Assembly (NCBI GenBank): GCA_025677815.1
Contig: JAIXMP010000061.1
Span: forward strand, 1-64,000
From: Phascolomyces articulosus
Lineage: Eukaryota > Mucoromycota > Mucoromycetes > Mucorales > Lichtheimiaceae
DNA length: 64,000 nucleotides
Direction of reading: 5' to 3'
Part shown: one piece after another, positions 50,542-62,358 of the stretch
Position numbering within the stretch: the first letter of the stretch is position 1
Layout of the letters: each line of letters opens with the position of its first letter
Position numbers and translations under genes: made by a program
Notes under the pieces: model-generated
What the model was told of the DNA's origin: nothing
Database searches by the model: none
The model's input: only the letters and a program-made list of their open reading frames with translations

Positions 50542-51756
50542 TTTTATCTTTGACACACTTACCCTCTCCCCCCGAAAAAAAATAATAATTCACCAACCAA
50601 TATATATCTATATATATAAATATATAAATACCATACCCTCCCCTCTCCTCCTCCAAATGTTATAAACAAATAAAGATGAAACGAACGACGTCATGAATGA
50701 GATGGTGCAAACGCGTGATCTAAAAAATTTACATAGAGAAAGGTGGCGCATGTTGATATAACGCCGTTTCATGGGCTAGAACTTTTTTGTAAGCTTGGCA
50801 AAATTTATAAATATACTTTTTATTAAACTAAAATAAATAACGATTTAATAGATAAAAAGTCTAATACTATTTTATTCATTTATTATTATCTTTTATGGTT
50901 AAATATGAAACACAATTTTTTAAGTATAATAAAAATAGCCCATGTGGGGGAGAAGGATTAATTTATATATAGTAATTCAACAAAGAATAGAAAAAGGGTG
51001 GTGAGTGTATGATTACGTAAACCATAAGAAAATGACAAGTTGTACCAATTTACCGAGCGAACGCATGGATATCTCACTCCAATAATAATAATAATCCATG
51101 GGAACAATAATAATAGTGATGATAACTATACATAGTATATACCAATGTTCTTCTTTTCCCACATACTACACAATTGGGCTGTTTCCATTTATCTTTTTTT
51201 TTTTGAAGAATGGTATTTATTATTTTTATATGTAAAGCGAACAAGTGAATGATGAGAAGAGGATGATGATAGCCAAAGTTTTTTTTTTGTTAACGAACAA
51301 ACAACATGGAATCAAAAACGACACACAAAAAACGATCGAGGAAAAATTGCTATATTGGGAATGGATGAATGATGGTCAAGAAGAAGGGCTTGTTATATAA
51401 ATGGATAGTAATAGGTATTTTTTTTGTTTGTTGAGTTTATATTTTTTTCTTTTTAGGATGAGTTTCTTTTTTTGCCAAGAAGTATTGTTGATGAATGATG
51501 ATTTCAATGGCCATTTTGTTTTGTTTTTTCCTTGTATTGCGTACGTGTGTGAGTGATATGTAAAATAATAATGTTATAATAAAAAAAATGCATCGTATAT
51601 ATATAAAATAAAAAGAACGTGCGAAAATTTTATCCACAGGATATTGTAATATGTGATAAGATGGCGTGTTGCTGTGAAAAAAAAAAGGAGGAGAAGGACA
51701 CCGTGTCAAACGTTATTATGGATAGGATGATGATGATAATGACGATTGTGTGAGAT
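50542..51756. other. Convergent intergenic region
   Basis: Between the 3' ends of the azoreductase and TLC genes. AT-rich with short AAT runs (51083-51095) and homopolymers; no gene seen. Confidence 0.5.
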
Positions 51757-53138
51757 TCATGCTTTCTTGGCAGTATTGGAGGAAGGGAATCGTTTACGAA
51801 GCATACGAAGCATTAAACCGAACCAGTAAATATTCAATGCACTTGTTACAAAGTTGGCAACACCATAAATGATAAAATCTGAGAGTGGAAAAAATGGGGT
51901 TTAGGGGTTGCATGAGATTATTATGATAATTGTTATTTCTGTCACACAACACACAACACTACTTTTGAATTGATTATACTTACAACTTAAAGGTACCAAT
52001 TCTTTTACAGCATAAATATCCACTATTAATAATTGAAAGTAATTCGTTATTAATATACGATAACAAATGATGATTCATCCATAAATAAAATAAAAAGTGA
52101 TGCTTTACCCCAAAGATAGTAGGACATGGTTAATCCAACGACAATTCTTGCAAAGAAAAAGATAGAGATCAATAAAACACCATTGATCAATTGAAGTTTA
52201 CTACCTGTCCATCCTAACTTGTCCTAAAATGAAAAAAATGAGTTATTCCATCCCATCCAATTTTTTTCCATTATCCTATGAAATGATTGCCTTTACCAAG
52301 AACCAATTGACATTGAGAAAAGGTGTACTGGCTTCATAAAGTAAAAAGATGGCACCATAATAATTGATAAAAGGTCGCTATAGAGAGAATATGATAGGTT
52401 TGAGTATATGATATACATATATACGTCCATTCAACTAATAAAAACTTACATAGGCCATAAAGATGACAATAAAACCAGCAATACCATGACAAACCATACT
52501 AACACCTTGATATTTCATATATCGTACAGCCATAATGATATCCCATATAAAATATCTATAATATGGATATTAGTTTATTTATTTTGGATTTCATTCTGGT
52601 TTCTTTTTTTTTCTCTTAATCGTTTAGTACATATATATATATATATATATATATGTATATTAAGAAAAGAGGTTTTTACCCGCACGAGATGGAGTAAATG
52701 GTCGCTGCCCATGGACTATAACCAAATAGTTTATTTTTCGCTAATTCACCATCGAATAAAATACAGATCGATCCAACAGAAATCAAGACAGAATGAAATG
52801 ACGAAACGACGTGAATATGCCAGTTGGTGGGTGTATACTAAAAAAAAAAGGTATTTGTACTTGTTTAGGTAATTATTGCCAAAGATAAAACAGATAACCA
52901 AAAAAAAGGATATATAGATGGGCTCAATCCTCCCCCCTCCTATAAAGAATAGATAGATATATGTTCTTACGCCTTTAAAGAATTGAAAGGTTTTTGGAAA
53001 CAGTAATGGAGAAATGATTCTGGATACTTCATAAATAACACTGCATAGGATGGTTGATAATAATATCACTTGCCAATTATATTTTAATGTGGGTAAACCC
53101 ATTGCATCACATAATGAATCAACAAATTCTTGAACCAT
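51757..53138 (-). CDS. TLC-domain multi-pass membrane protein (TLCD4/TMEM56-like)
   Basis: Exons (minus) 53138-52971, 52837-52680, 52555-52450, 52377-52297, 52223-52109, 52022-51984 and 51878-51757 give 262 residues with about six or seven membrane helices. It starts with a soluble leader, then WQVILLSTILCSVIYEVSR. The TLC signature follows: NWHIHVVSSFHSVLISVGS, DGELAKNKLFGYSPWAA, YSISCGYFIWDIIMAVRY, VSMVCHGIAGFIVIFMAY and YYGAIFLLYEASTPFLNVNWFL. The WxxHxxSxxHS and FLLYExSTPFLN motifs point to the TLCD4/TMEM56 branch rather than ceramide synthase, whose Lag1 active-site HH motif is not seen. It probably acts in membrane lipid handling in the ER or Golgi. It ends KKA, close to but not the standard dilysine retrieval signal. 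Confidence 0.88.
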
Positions 53139-53722
53139 TCTATTATTTTATTTATTTGTATTTAATTTAAAAGAAAAAGAGGAAGTAGTAAAAAAAAAGA
53201 AGCAATAAATAGGAAGAAGAAAGAAGAAATGAAAAGGAAGAGAGAAGAGAACAATTATATAATTATATATAAAAAAAATGTCTTGGATCGAGATCCTCTT
53301 TTAAATCCCCTCCCCTTTTTTTATCATTATACATGAGGTATAGACCAAAGCAAAGTATTAGGCAGGTTTTTTTTAGTGTGCTTATTCTTATTTCACTTGG
53401 TGGATCCATACGACAATACTGGGGTTTAATTGGGGGAAAGCAAAATAGTCTAATATTGAATAATTGAGCGGATATGAATGCAGAAGAAAAAAATCTTATT
53501 GTTGTAACCTCCTTATTTTTCTTCTTTTCTTTCATTCTTTTTCACACACACATACACATATACACACACACACACTTCTTCTTCTTAGTGTTATCACTTT
53601 TTGATTTTTGACGATGGATTATCATACAACGAAAAAAGAAATTCTTGTTTTTATACATAAGAAAAAAAAATTACTAAAAAAAAGTGGGTCATATATAAAT
53701 AAAAAATTAGATTACAAAATTA
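53139..53722. other. Intergenic region
   Basis: Upstream flank of the TLC gene and 3' flank of the methyltransferase gene. Contains CA repeats (53543-53574); an open frame at 53263-53535 (minus) has no domain. Confidence 0.5.
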
Positions 53723-55955
53723 TTATTTCTTGGTAGCTGTCAAGATCTTCCATTTAGCAATACAATGATATTCTTCAAACTCTTCCAATGCTGATAAACA
53801 AACTCGATCATATTCTTGTTCCGAGACATGTAATTCAGATAACCACCATCGTTTCATACTTTGAAACAAGGCTTTCATTTGCTCTTTATATAAAAAACCG
53901 AATTGCCGTTGTGCTAACATTCATCATGGAGGGAAAATAATCAATATATATTTATTAGATATAGGGAAAACAGGTACACACACGCACCTACCCACACACG
54001 CACACACACACTCTTCTTCAAGTATACCTGGATCCGATGGCCATTCGCCAATGGGTATATTATATTCTTCAATATGCACATTCTCAAACCCCGCCTCCTC
54101 TAAAAACCCGGGTAATGATTCGACATAACTGGGATCGACGCCTATTGTATCCGCTGCAATTTTATACCATTCATTAACTAAGGCCAACACAGGTCCTGGG
54201 TTTCTGAATAATAAGTCTTTATTTTATATAGAATATATATAGGTAAAGGTAAGCTAAAAGTGTTATAGGTTCCTCAAAAAAAAAATAGTAGTAGTAACCT
54301 CCTTTTTTTTTCTTCCCAGTTTTTCCCCTCAAAACCTTCTTTCCCTTCTTTTTTTTTGTGCCCATCCATTTCCACACACGCCAATTTAAAGAATAAATAT
54401 AATTACCATACTCGACTAATTCCACCTGACCTCCTGGCCGTAAAATACGATAAAATTCATGGATCAAAGATGGCCATTTATGCATTGGCATAATATGAGC
54501 AATATCACGTTGATAAATATAATCAAATTGTTCCTCCTTGTATTTCAAAGGGGCTAATACATCACCATAGGTATATGTCACGTTTTTGGGAATACTTTTA
54601 TGGGATAATCCAGAAGCATCGTTGTTCGGTGGTACGATATCCATGCCAATCACATGACATTGTGGATATGCTTGTGCTAGTTCCAATGTCCATAAGCCTA
54701 AAAGAACAGATGAAATGATTGTTCATTGGTGATCCATTGAAACTAGAATAAAAATAGATAAAGGTTGGGGAAATCTCTTCTTTTTTTTTAAAAAAAAAAA
54801 GACTTTACCTGTCCCGCAGGCACATTCCAAAATATCTTGAGGTTGATTTAATTCAACATGTTGATTTCCTCCAAATACTTGTTTTAATACATAATGCTAT
54901 ATTTTAAAATAAAAATGGATTATGAGTTTGATTTATATATATATGTGTGTGTGTGTGAACCTATCAGGTGGGTAAAGTCAATTTACCTGTCGTAATTGTC
55001 TATAAAAAAAAAGTGAGTGATCAACCATCAGCAGATTTTTCACGTACTCCACAATTTTTTTAAAACGCCGCCAGTCGTTGTCCAAACATAAGATAAATAT
55101 GCAAGACAACAAAGTTTTTTTTCACACACACATAACACCAATTTTTTTTTGGCTAATGAAATTTACTCACACGCGTATTCACTTCTCTCACACATACACA
55201 TACACACGTAATGCAAACCAAAGAACCACCTTTATACCTCTTTATTCCAATCTTTAACCTTCTTTTTCCTTTTTTTTTTCTTCCTTTCATTCTTACCTAT
55301 TATATTCTTTTTCTTTTCCATATTCATAAATCCAGGTATTGGTTTTTTTCAAAGGAGGTGATGACGTTGTGAGTGATGGATCATGTTGTTGTTGTTGTTG
55401 ACGCCGTGCAAGATCAGCTGCGGCATGTTCAGCTGAAGCAATGGCAGAATCAAATACAATCATGGAAGAAGAAGAGGTCATGGATCCTAATGAACTACTC
55501 ATGGTCTCCTGTTGTTGTTGTTGATGATGATGATGATGAAAAGTAGTTGTGTTAGGAGGTGGAGAAGATCCATAATAATAATCTTCTTCATTATCACTAC
55601 TCAAAGAATGAACGGATGGAAAACTATTTGTATCTTTTCGTTTTTTCTTTCGCGATATACGGATGGTTCGTTTTCTTTGATTCGGTGGTGGTGATGAAGT
55701 GGATGTGGAGGCTAATAATGAAAGTGGGGCTACACTTTTATCGGCAATCACGACTTGATGTCGAATCGGTTGAGGAGAAGGTCTAGTCGTTGTTGTTCTT
55801 GGTGACGATGGATTCATGCCATAAAGATGATCTCCACTTTGTGAATGGCTGGATATAAAATGATCGTCGTTTCCATCTGTATTATATCGTTTACTTTGAG
55901 GTGGTTTTAATAATACTTTGGGACGATGGTTTTCTTTTGTAAGCTGATTGCCCAT
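53723..55955 (-). CDS. SAM-dependent methyltransferase with disordered, putatively myristoylated N terminus
   Basis: Exons (minus) 55955-55297, 54999-54987, 54896-54809, 54697-54407, 54216-54028 and 53913-53723; 476 residues. It begins MGNQLTKE, matching the N-myristoylation pattern MG-x3-T. Residues 1-220 are otherwise disordered, with Ser, Pro, His (HHHHH) and Gln runs and an RKKKRK cluster that could be a nuclear signal. The class I methyltransferase domain follows: DILECACGTGLWTLELA (SAM-binding glycine motif, about 245-260), HVIGMDIVPP (acidic loop), QFDYIYQRDIAHIM, LRPGGQVELVEYD, then a C-terminal helical part ending ILTATKK. Exon 2 is only 13 nt (AG|A CAA TTA CGA CAG|GTAAAT) yet is needed to keep frame. 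Similar proteins with long disordered N termini are common in Mucoromycota; substrate unknown. Confidence 0.88.
54987..54999 (-). other. 13-nt micro-exon of the methyltransferase gene
   Basis: TATAG|ACAATTACGACAG|GTAAAT: an acceptor and a donor 13 nt apart, encoding RQLRQ at the junction. Without it, exon 1 (ending in AG) would join exon 3 in the wrong phase. Confidence 0.75.
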
Positions 55956-56526
55956 CGTCTTTTTATAAGTGTAATAATAGTAACGTTTCTTTTTATCTTT
56001 TCTTTTTTTTTATCGAGGTATCTAAGGGATGGGGATATATATATATATCTTGTAATAAATAAGTATTATTATAAGTTGTTCCAAGTGACAGTATCCAAAA
56101 AAAAAAGGTTGAAAGGAAAGAAGAAGATGTGAGAATGGAAGAGGAGACTCAAAAAGATATTAAAAAAAAACTTTACCAGCTTTCTCTAAGATGAAAAATA
56201 AATTTTGTTCCCAGCTAACAACACAGGTGATTTTCCTCATCCAATATCGTATTTAAACTTTTCCCTGAAGCTTTTCACTGTTTGTTACAAGTGCCACTCC
56301 ATCTTTGTATTTTCACTTCAAATCCAACAATGGATTAGTAGTATAAGCGTTTACCCCGCTTTTTGATTCGTCCAAGTTTGAGAGTGTAACCAAGGAGACG
56401 ACGTCACCTGAACTCTAATAATTCACTATACTCTTTTTAAATGGGTGTGCCAAATCTTTTATTGTTGGCACACACACACTTTATATATACACACTCTCCA
56501 CATTACAAAAGCAGTTTATGGATTAG

Positions 56527-56552
56527 TCTCTCTCTCTCTCTCTCTCTCTCTC
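56527..56552. repeat. (TC)13 microsatellite
   Basis: Thirteen uninterrupted TC units, about 570 bp upstream of the methyltransferase start. Confidence 0.9.
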
Positions 56553-58654
56553 ATTCTCACTCTCCTCCTTATCACAAAATACCACGCGATATGATTGACA
56601 ATCGGAGAAATCCCTTTATTTTCAAAACGAACCGCTGTCGCGTGGCAAAATAATAATGCATGAATAAATATATTTATAGTCTTGAAGGGTTAAGATAATG
56701 GAATGAGTCAAAAAAACGCGAATTATGCACAGTCTTAACTAAATCCCTCTACTCTCTCTCTCTCCCATACATAGATAGTTTTCCCTTCGCCTCCTTCGGC
56801 GCCATCACCGGGAGAGAAAGATAATACTTCTTTTCTCCTACTTTATTCTACTTTTTTTTAACATTCTCCTTGGCTTACTATTTTTATTTATTGTTTATCA
56901 TTAAGGATGAATGATAAAAGGGCTCATCATCAAATAAAATGCCAAGTTTCCCTTAAAAAATCTATTTTTATTTTTTTTAATTATTATTTTTTTATTATTA
57001 TTATTTGTTGTTATTGTTGTTTCTTGATCATTGTTCATTCTTTCATTCATTCCATTGTTTGAAAAAAAAAGGGTCGGGTAAATAATAAACAAAACACCAA
57101 GAAATCGGTCCAAACCGTGATTTGTTTTGTTATTTTTGGATTTATCTCTCACTTCTTGTTGTCATCATTCACTTCTTTTTACATATAGAAATCAAACCAG
57201 AAATACGGGTTATTATATATAAAGTTAAATTGATCCAATGACTTTTTCCACGTGGAGAGTTCAATTTAAATGTTGTTGTTGTTGTTGTTTTTGGTGTGGG
57301 GGAGATGGATTGGCATCATTCAAAGAAAATAATAAACAAAAAAGCGGCACCCTGTAATCAAAGTATTTCGCCACGTGGAAAAAGGAGGATCCTTACTTTT
57401 TTATCTTTTAAAGTGAACGGCAAAAAACGCGCTTTTTTTGGGGGGAGAGGAGGAGGAGGAAAAGAAAAAAAGGGTGGCCATGTGTCCCATGTGACCCTGT
57501 TTTTTTTGGTTGCCCTTAAAGTTGTTAATATGTATGTTGGGGGAGGAGAAGAAGAAGAAGAAGTAATAATAATAAAGAAGAAGGGGAGATCCTTTTTTTT
57601 ATTAATATATAATAATAATAATAATAATATACAAAGATTGACATTTTCTCATAATATAATCATTACATAAAAAAATAATAATGGTCTATAATTAGATGGA
57701 AGGATGAAAGATGATGATGATGATGATATGCATGCAGGTAAAAAAAAAAAGACAAGGCAAAGCAAATATATACAGGTACATACAGATTTAAAAAAAGGAA
57801 GAGGTATCTCTTGGAACGGAATAAGAACCGATCGACTATTATAATGACGCACTTTTTTTTAAACAATAACTAACACTAATGGTAAAATTATTCTCCTCCA
57901 AGTTTGCTTCGCAAAAATGCCTCTCCCTTTTGTATTTTATCATGCAAATAAAAAAAATAAAAAATAAAAAAGCGGCGTTTCTATGAAAAGTCATTGTACA
58001 ACGGTAAAATGGTTTTTTTTTATTTTTAAACCTACATAAAGCTAAAAATTTCTTTTGGGGGGGGGGAGAAGAAGAGAAGGATGATGTCAACTTGCTTATT
58101 TTATATAACAAGCCAAATGTATTCCATGATTGGTTTAAAAAAGCCCATTTTCCCGTATATGGTTATCCAAAGTAGACAATCCCAAATTAAGTAACCTTTT
58201 TTTTTACATGTTTCATCATCTTCTTGTTCATGATAAGTCGTACTACTATTACTTATTACACATTTTAGAAGACAGTTATAAATACATATATTATTATATT
58301 ATTATTATAGATGAGAATGAAGAAGAACAAGTATAATACCATGTTCTTTTTCTGAATGGAATTTCTTTCATGGAAACAATCGAAAGTAGTACACCAGCCA
58401 TAATTTGAGGCTAATCATAGAGTAAAAGATATTATAAACGAGGCGTTTTTTTTTTCTATTAGAATCATCCATTCATTTATTTTCGTGATTCTTTTTTTTT
58501 GTCGCGCCGCAATACACACATTCTTCTTTTGTGTTTAAAATGAATATGAATATAAAAAGGAAAACTTTAATTATTATTTAGGTGTGAGAAATGAGTGAAA
58601 GTGAGAATATATTATATGAATGAAGAAGAAGTATTCATGATGGATTAAAGGATA

Positions 58655-58848
58655 TATGGGGGAGGAGAGAGAGAAAAGAGAGAGAGAAGGGGGGGGAGGG
58701 ATAGGAGAGGAAGAGGAAGGGAGAAAGTGAGAGGAGAGAGTTTCCACGCGACAAAACAAAACATTCTCCTTTTTGTACTTCCCCCCCCCCTCTCTTTCTC
58801 TCTCCTCACACATTCAAACACATACACACACACACACACACACACACT
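58655..58848. repeat. Polypurine tract and (CA)n microsatellite
   Basis: A long G/A-only stretch (about 58658-58740) is followed, after a C/T-rich segment, by about twelve CA units. Such mirror-like purine tracts can form triplex DNA; a role is not shown. Confidence 0.8.
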
Positions 58849-59011
58849 AACAAAAAAGAGGATGATACTTTTGTGTTTATCTTTTTTTGTTGTTGTGTCT
58901 GTGTAAAAAGAATTCGTACTACCATAAACTTCGGAGACTTTTAAAAGCCAGCTGCATGGTCGTAGCGGCCATGTTTTTTTCATTCAATTCAATCAAGATT
59001 CACACAAAAAA

Positions 59012-59020
59012 TATAAAAAG
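59012..59020 (+). promoter_or_regulatory. TATA-like element before the zinc-finger gene
   Basis: TATAAAAAG, 187 bp upstream of the start codon. A second candidate, TATATAA, is at 59172-59178. Neither can be chosen by sequence alone. Confidence 0.35.
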
Positions 59021-59206
59021 ACAACATCTTTAGACGAGTTTTTCCTTCTTCTTTACTTCTTTATCATCTTTTTTTTTAGTTTCTGTTTCCCATTTTTTAT
59101 TATTACTTCTTGATCCTCATTTTTTTTCTTTACTGAAAAAAAACAAGAAACAGAACCCTTTCTCTCTACTCTATATAACTAAATCATCCACTACAAATTA
59201 AAGCGA

Positions 59207-60291
59207 ATGTCTGCTACTTCAAATACTTTTCTTTTTAATAACATTTACGTTAACTTTGAAGAATCTACTTTTGATTTGAATACCAATATCTTTACACAGG
59301 CAGATCAGCCTAAAGATTGTTCCACTACTACTACTACATTTCCTTATACTGAATCATCAACAACGTCAACAACAACAACGGTGTCAGATCCTATCAATAT
59401 ACCCACTCCTTCTACTACTTCTTGTATTAATATTTATGATCCAAACTTTCAACAACAAGATCAATTACAACCTACCTCATCTCCTTTTATCAATAACGAC
59501 AGTCTTCATTTATATTCTCCCATTTCAACCAGTGATGACAGTTTTTGTTTTTCTCCAACAGCAGATTCAGGTAATTATTATTATCAAAATAAATAAGTAC
59601 AAAAGTGGAATCATATGACTCACTCTTTTTTTTGACATAATATAAAACAGATTTCTTATCTGCATCAGCCTCATCTCCTGCATCGTCGTCATTGGGTTCC
59701 TATATGGCCAATGAAACCTTCCTGAACACTACTTCTTGTACAGATCAACTTTTCAATCAACATGATTTTTGTTTAAATGACTCGCTTTCTGGATCACAAC
59801 AAGATTATCATCATGCTTCTCTTCAAGCAGCATTTACGATCCCCGCTTTACAAGTACAACCAGAGGAAGACACTTTTCTTCCGACTCCGGTTCCTTCCAA
59901 TGCATCTACTCCTCCTTCTTTTCAACAAGATTATACTACTATGTTTATGGCCACTTCTCCTGCTCTTTCTATGGATTCTTCCATCATGATGAATTATTCT
60001 TCTTTTCCTACTGAACAATCACCTCATTACTCATATCATGATCTTCATCATCAACAACAACCAACAACAATAACTACTACCACAAGACGTAGCCATGGTA
60101 CACGTCGTCGTACACCTAAAGTACATCAATGTCCTCATTGTCCACATACAAGTAATCGTGCGAATAATATGAAAGAACATATTTTAACGCATGATCCTAA
60201 TCGTCCAAAGAAATTCCCTTGTCCTAAATGTGGAAAACGATTTGCTCGTAAACATGATATGAAACGTCATTCCAAATCACCTCATCATTAA
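59207..60291 (+). CDS. C2H2 zinc-finger transcription factor
   Basis: Exons 59207-59570 and 59651-60291, 334 residues. The body (1-275) is disordered and rich in Ser, Thr, Gln and Asn, typical of activation regions. The C-terminal 60 residues hold a basic stretch (TTRRSHGTRRRTPKVHQ) and two C2H2 fingers: CPHCPHTSNRANNMKEHILTH (C-x2-C-x12-H-x3-H) and CPKCGKRFARKHDMKRHSKS ending at HH (C-x2-C-x12-H-x5-H). The second finger, FARKHDMKRH, resembles those of Crz1-like and other fungal C2H2 regulators. The long H-x5-H ending is slightly atypical. The junction TCA G|GTAATT ... ACAG|AT TTC keeps frame. Targets unknown. The gene lies isolated between repeat-rich spacers. Confidence 0.9.
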
Positions 60292-60899
60292 ATTATAGAT
60301 TTCTCTCTTTTTTTTTTCTCTATTCTTTCTTCATTTGTTCCATATTCTTCTACATTATTATTATTATTATTATTATTTTGTTGTATATGTTCTTTCTCTT
60401 TATATATATATATATATATATTTCCTTCACTTTCAATTTTTTTCTCTTCCTCTCTTATAGTATATGTTCAATTTCTCTCATCCTTCATCTTCCATTATTA
60501 TATATATCACATACCTCTTTATTATTATTTGATGTACACAATTATTATTATTATTATTATATAAATCAATTTTTAAAGAAAGAGCAATGATTACTCTTTC
60601 AATCTATCACCATGAATTTTAACAATATTGCGTCATGTTAAGCGTGTCAAATATAAAATTTATCGAGATGATCGGATTGGGTATAGTGAAAGATAAATGT
60701 ATGCGTGAATATACACATAAACACACACACTAGACCATTTTCACAACAAGGTTTTTTTTTGTTTGTTTTGGTGATGGACACATAACAACGTGGGCTTTTT
60801 CTCATACATTCCCCTTATGCAATGTTTTGTGTTATTCCTCCTCCCCTCACCTCCCCTCCCCCCCAACACACAAATGAATGAGTTTTTACTAAATGAAAT

Positions 60900-60906
<7 letters not shown>

Positions 60907-60935
<29 letters not shown>
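60907..60935. repeat. (TC)n microsatellite
   Basis: About fourteen TC units. Confidence 0.9.
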
Positions 60936-60937
<2 letters not shown>

Positions 60938-61305
60938 ATGACAAACAAACATGACAACAAATATATATCTATGTTTGTTACCATAGCAAATAAAATACAA
61001 AAAATGTTGAGTCTTAAAAGAGTGTTAACCATTTCCTTTTCCTTGTTGTGTTATGTCAAGATTTCTTTATATGGAAGGTTACATTTTGGGAACGGCCCTG
61101 TTACACTAACTTTGTAGCTTAGCAACAACCTTTCCTCCTCCCTTTCCTTTTCCCCCCCAAAAAAAATACTCACAACTGTTAACCTCACCCAACGATGAAA
61201 TGTTTTCATAAACAAACAAATCCATTCAATGTGTAAGAAATGAACTCTGATTTACCCAATTCAATTCGATGCAATGCAAATAAATAAATAAGAAGCAAAG
61301 CCCTC

Positions 61306-61314
61306 TTTCTTCTT

Positions 61315-61343
<29 letters not shown>
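61306..61343. repeat. (TTC)n microsatellite
   Basis: About twelve TTC units on the plus strand, giving an Arg run on the minus strand that mimics an open frame. Confidence 0.9.
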
Positions 61344-61345
<2 letters not shown>

Positions 61346-62319
61346 TTGTACTCTTCCAATCATCATTTGAGTTTTTTTTTATTATTTCAATTTTTTTTTT
61401 CTGGATCATCATCGAATATTCACCAAAAGAGAGAAGAAGACGGGATCATAAGTAATGTGACATCATTTTTAGTTCAATGAGGTGGGGGAGAGAAACGTGA
61501 TACCTGTGCACGACAAACAACAACAACTGCAAAAGAGCTTAAAAGTGTGTGCACCAATAAAATAACCCACATTGGACGTTTTCTGTAACTTTTTTTTTCG
61601 GCTGATCGGAATACAACTTGATATTTGCCCGGCGTCGCAAGCGCGCCTTTTTCTCTCTCTCTCTCTCTTTTAAAATTCAGGGCGGTTTTTTTTTTTGCTA
61701 CGCATGGAGGTACACACCACTTTATACCTACATGATTTTACGCGCGAACGCTATTTTTCTTTTTTTTTAATAACAGAATGATGGGAAGCGAAACCAATGG
61801 TTTGTTTAAAAAAAATGGCGTCATTATTATTATATATTCCATCTATCTTAATTTACTTGTCAATTGTTATCAACAAACTTGTAATCTTGACAGTTTAAAA
61901 TTGAAGGTAATTTACATAACCAGTAATGAATTTATTATTTCTCTATAGAATATATATATATATATATATATTTACAATACTGAAATTTAATTATCACATA
62001 TACACACGAAAAAATTTGATCCATTCCGAAGAATGGGAATAAAATATTATATATTACCATTAAAGATACTATTTAAAATAATAATAAAAAATGCGCAGCA
62101 ATCCATGGGGGGAGGAGGAGGGGAGACAAAAGAGGAAGAAGAAGTTGTTGTTATGTGGGGGAAAAGATAGAGTAGAAAGAATATTCCATCTTCTTATATA
62201 TTCTACTGAGTTTTTTTTTTTAGAATTCAGGGTTTACGATGAACAACCAAACAATCACACTTGAATGGAAGATGACTTTATCCAATGAATCATGATCATC
62301 GTTGACATGATGACCTGTT

Positions 62320-62321
<2 letters not shown>

Positions 62322-62355
<34 letters not shown>
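62322..62355. repeat. (TC)n microsatellite
   Basis: About seventeen TC units. Confidence 0.9.

Positions 62356-62358
<3 letters not shown>

Larger units (their letters stand above)
55956..59206. other. Long intergenic region rich in simple repeats
   Basis: No supported gene over 3.2 kb. It contains (TC)13 at 56527-56552, GA-rich DNA at 58655-58740 and (CA)n at 58824-58848, plus many A/T homopolymers. It includes the promoter of the methyltransferase (right to left) and of the zinc-finger gene. Confidence 0.5.

Noticed and set aside
57296..57670. 124-codon plus-strand frame
   Set aside because: Dominated by Gly, Lys and Glu runs from homopurine and AAT repeats; no domain.
61206..61412. Minus-strand frame with a long arginine run
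   Set aside because: Produced entirely by the (TTC)n microsatellite.
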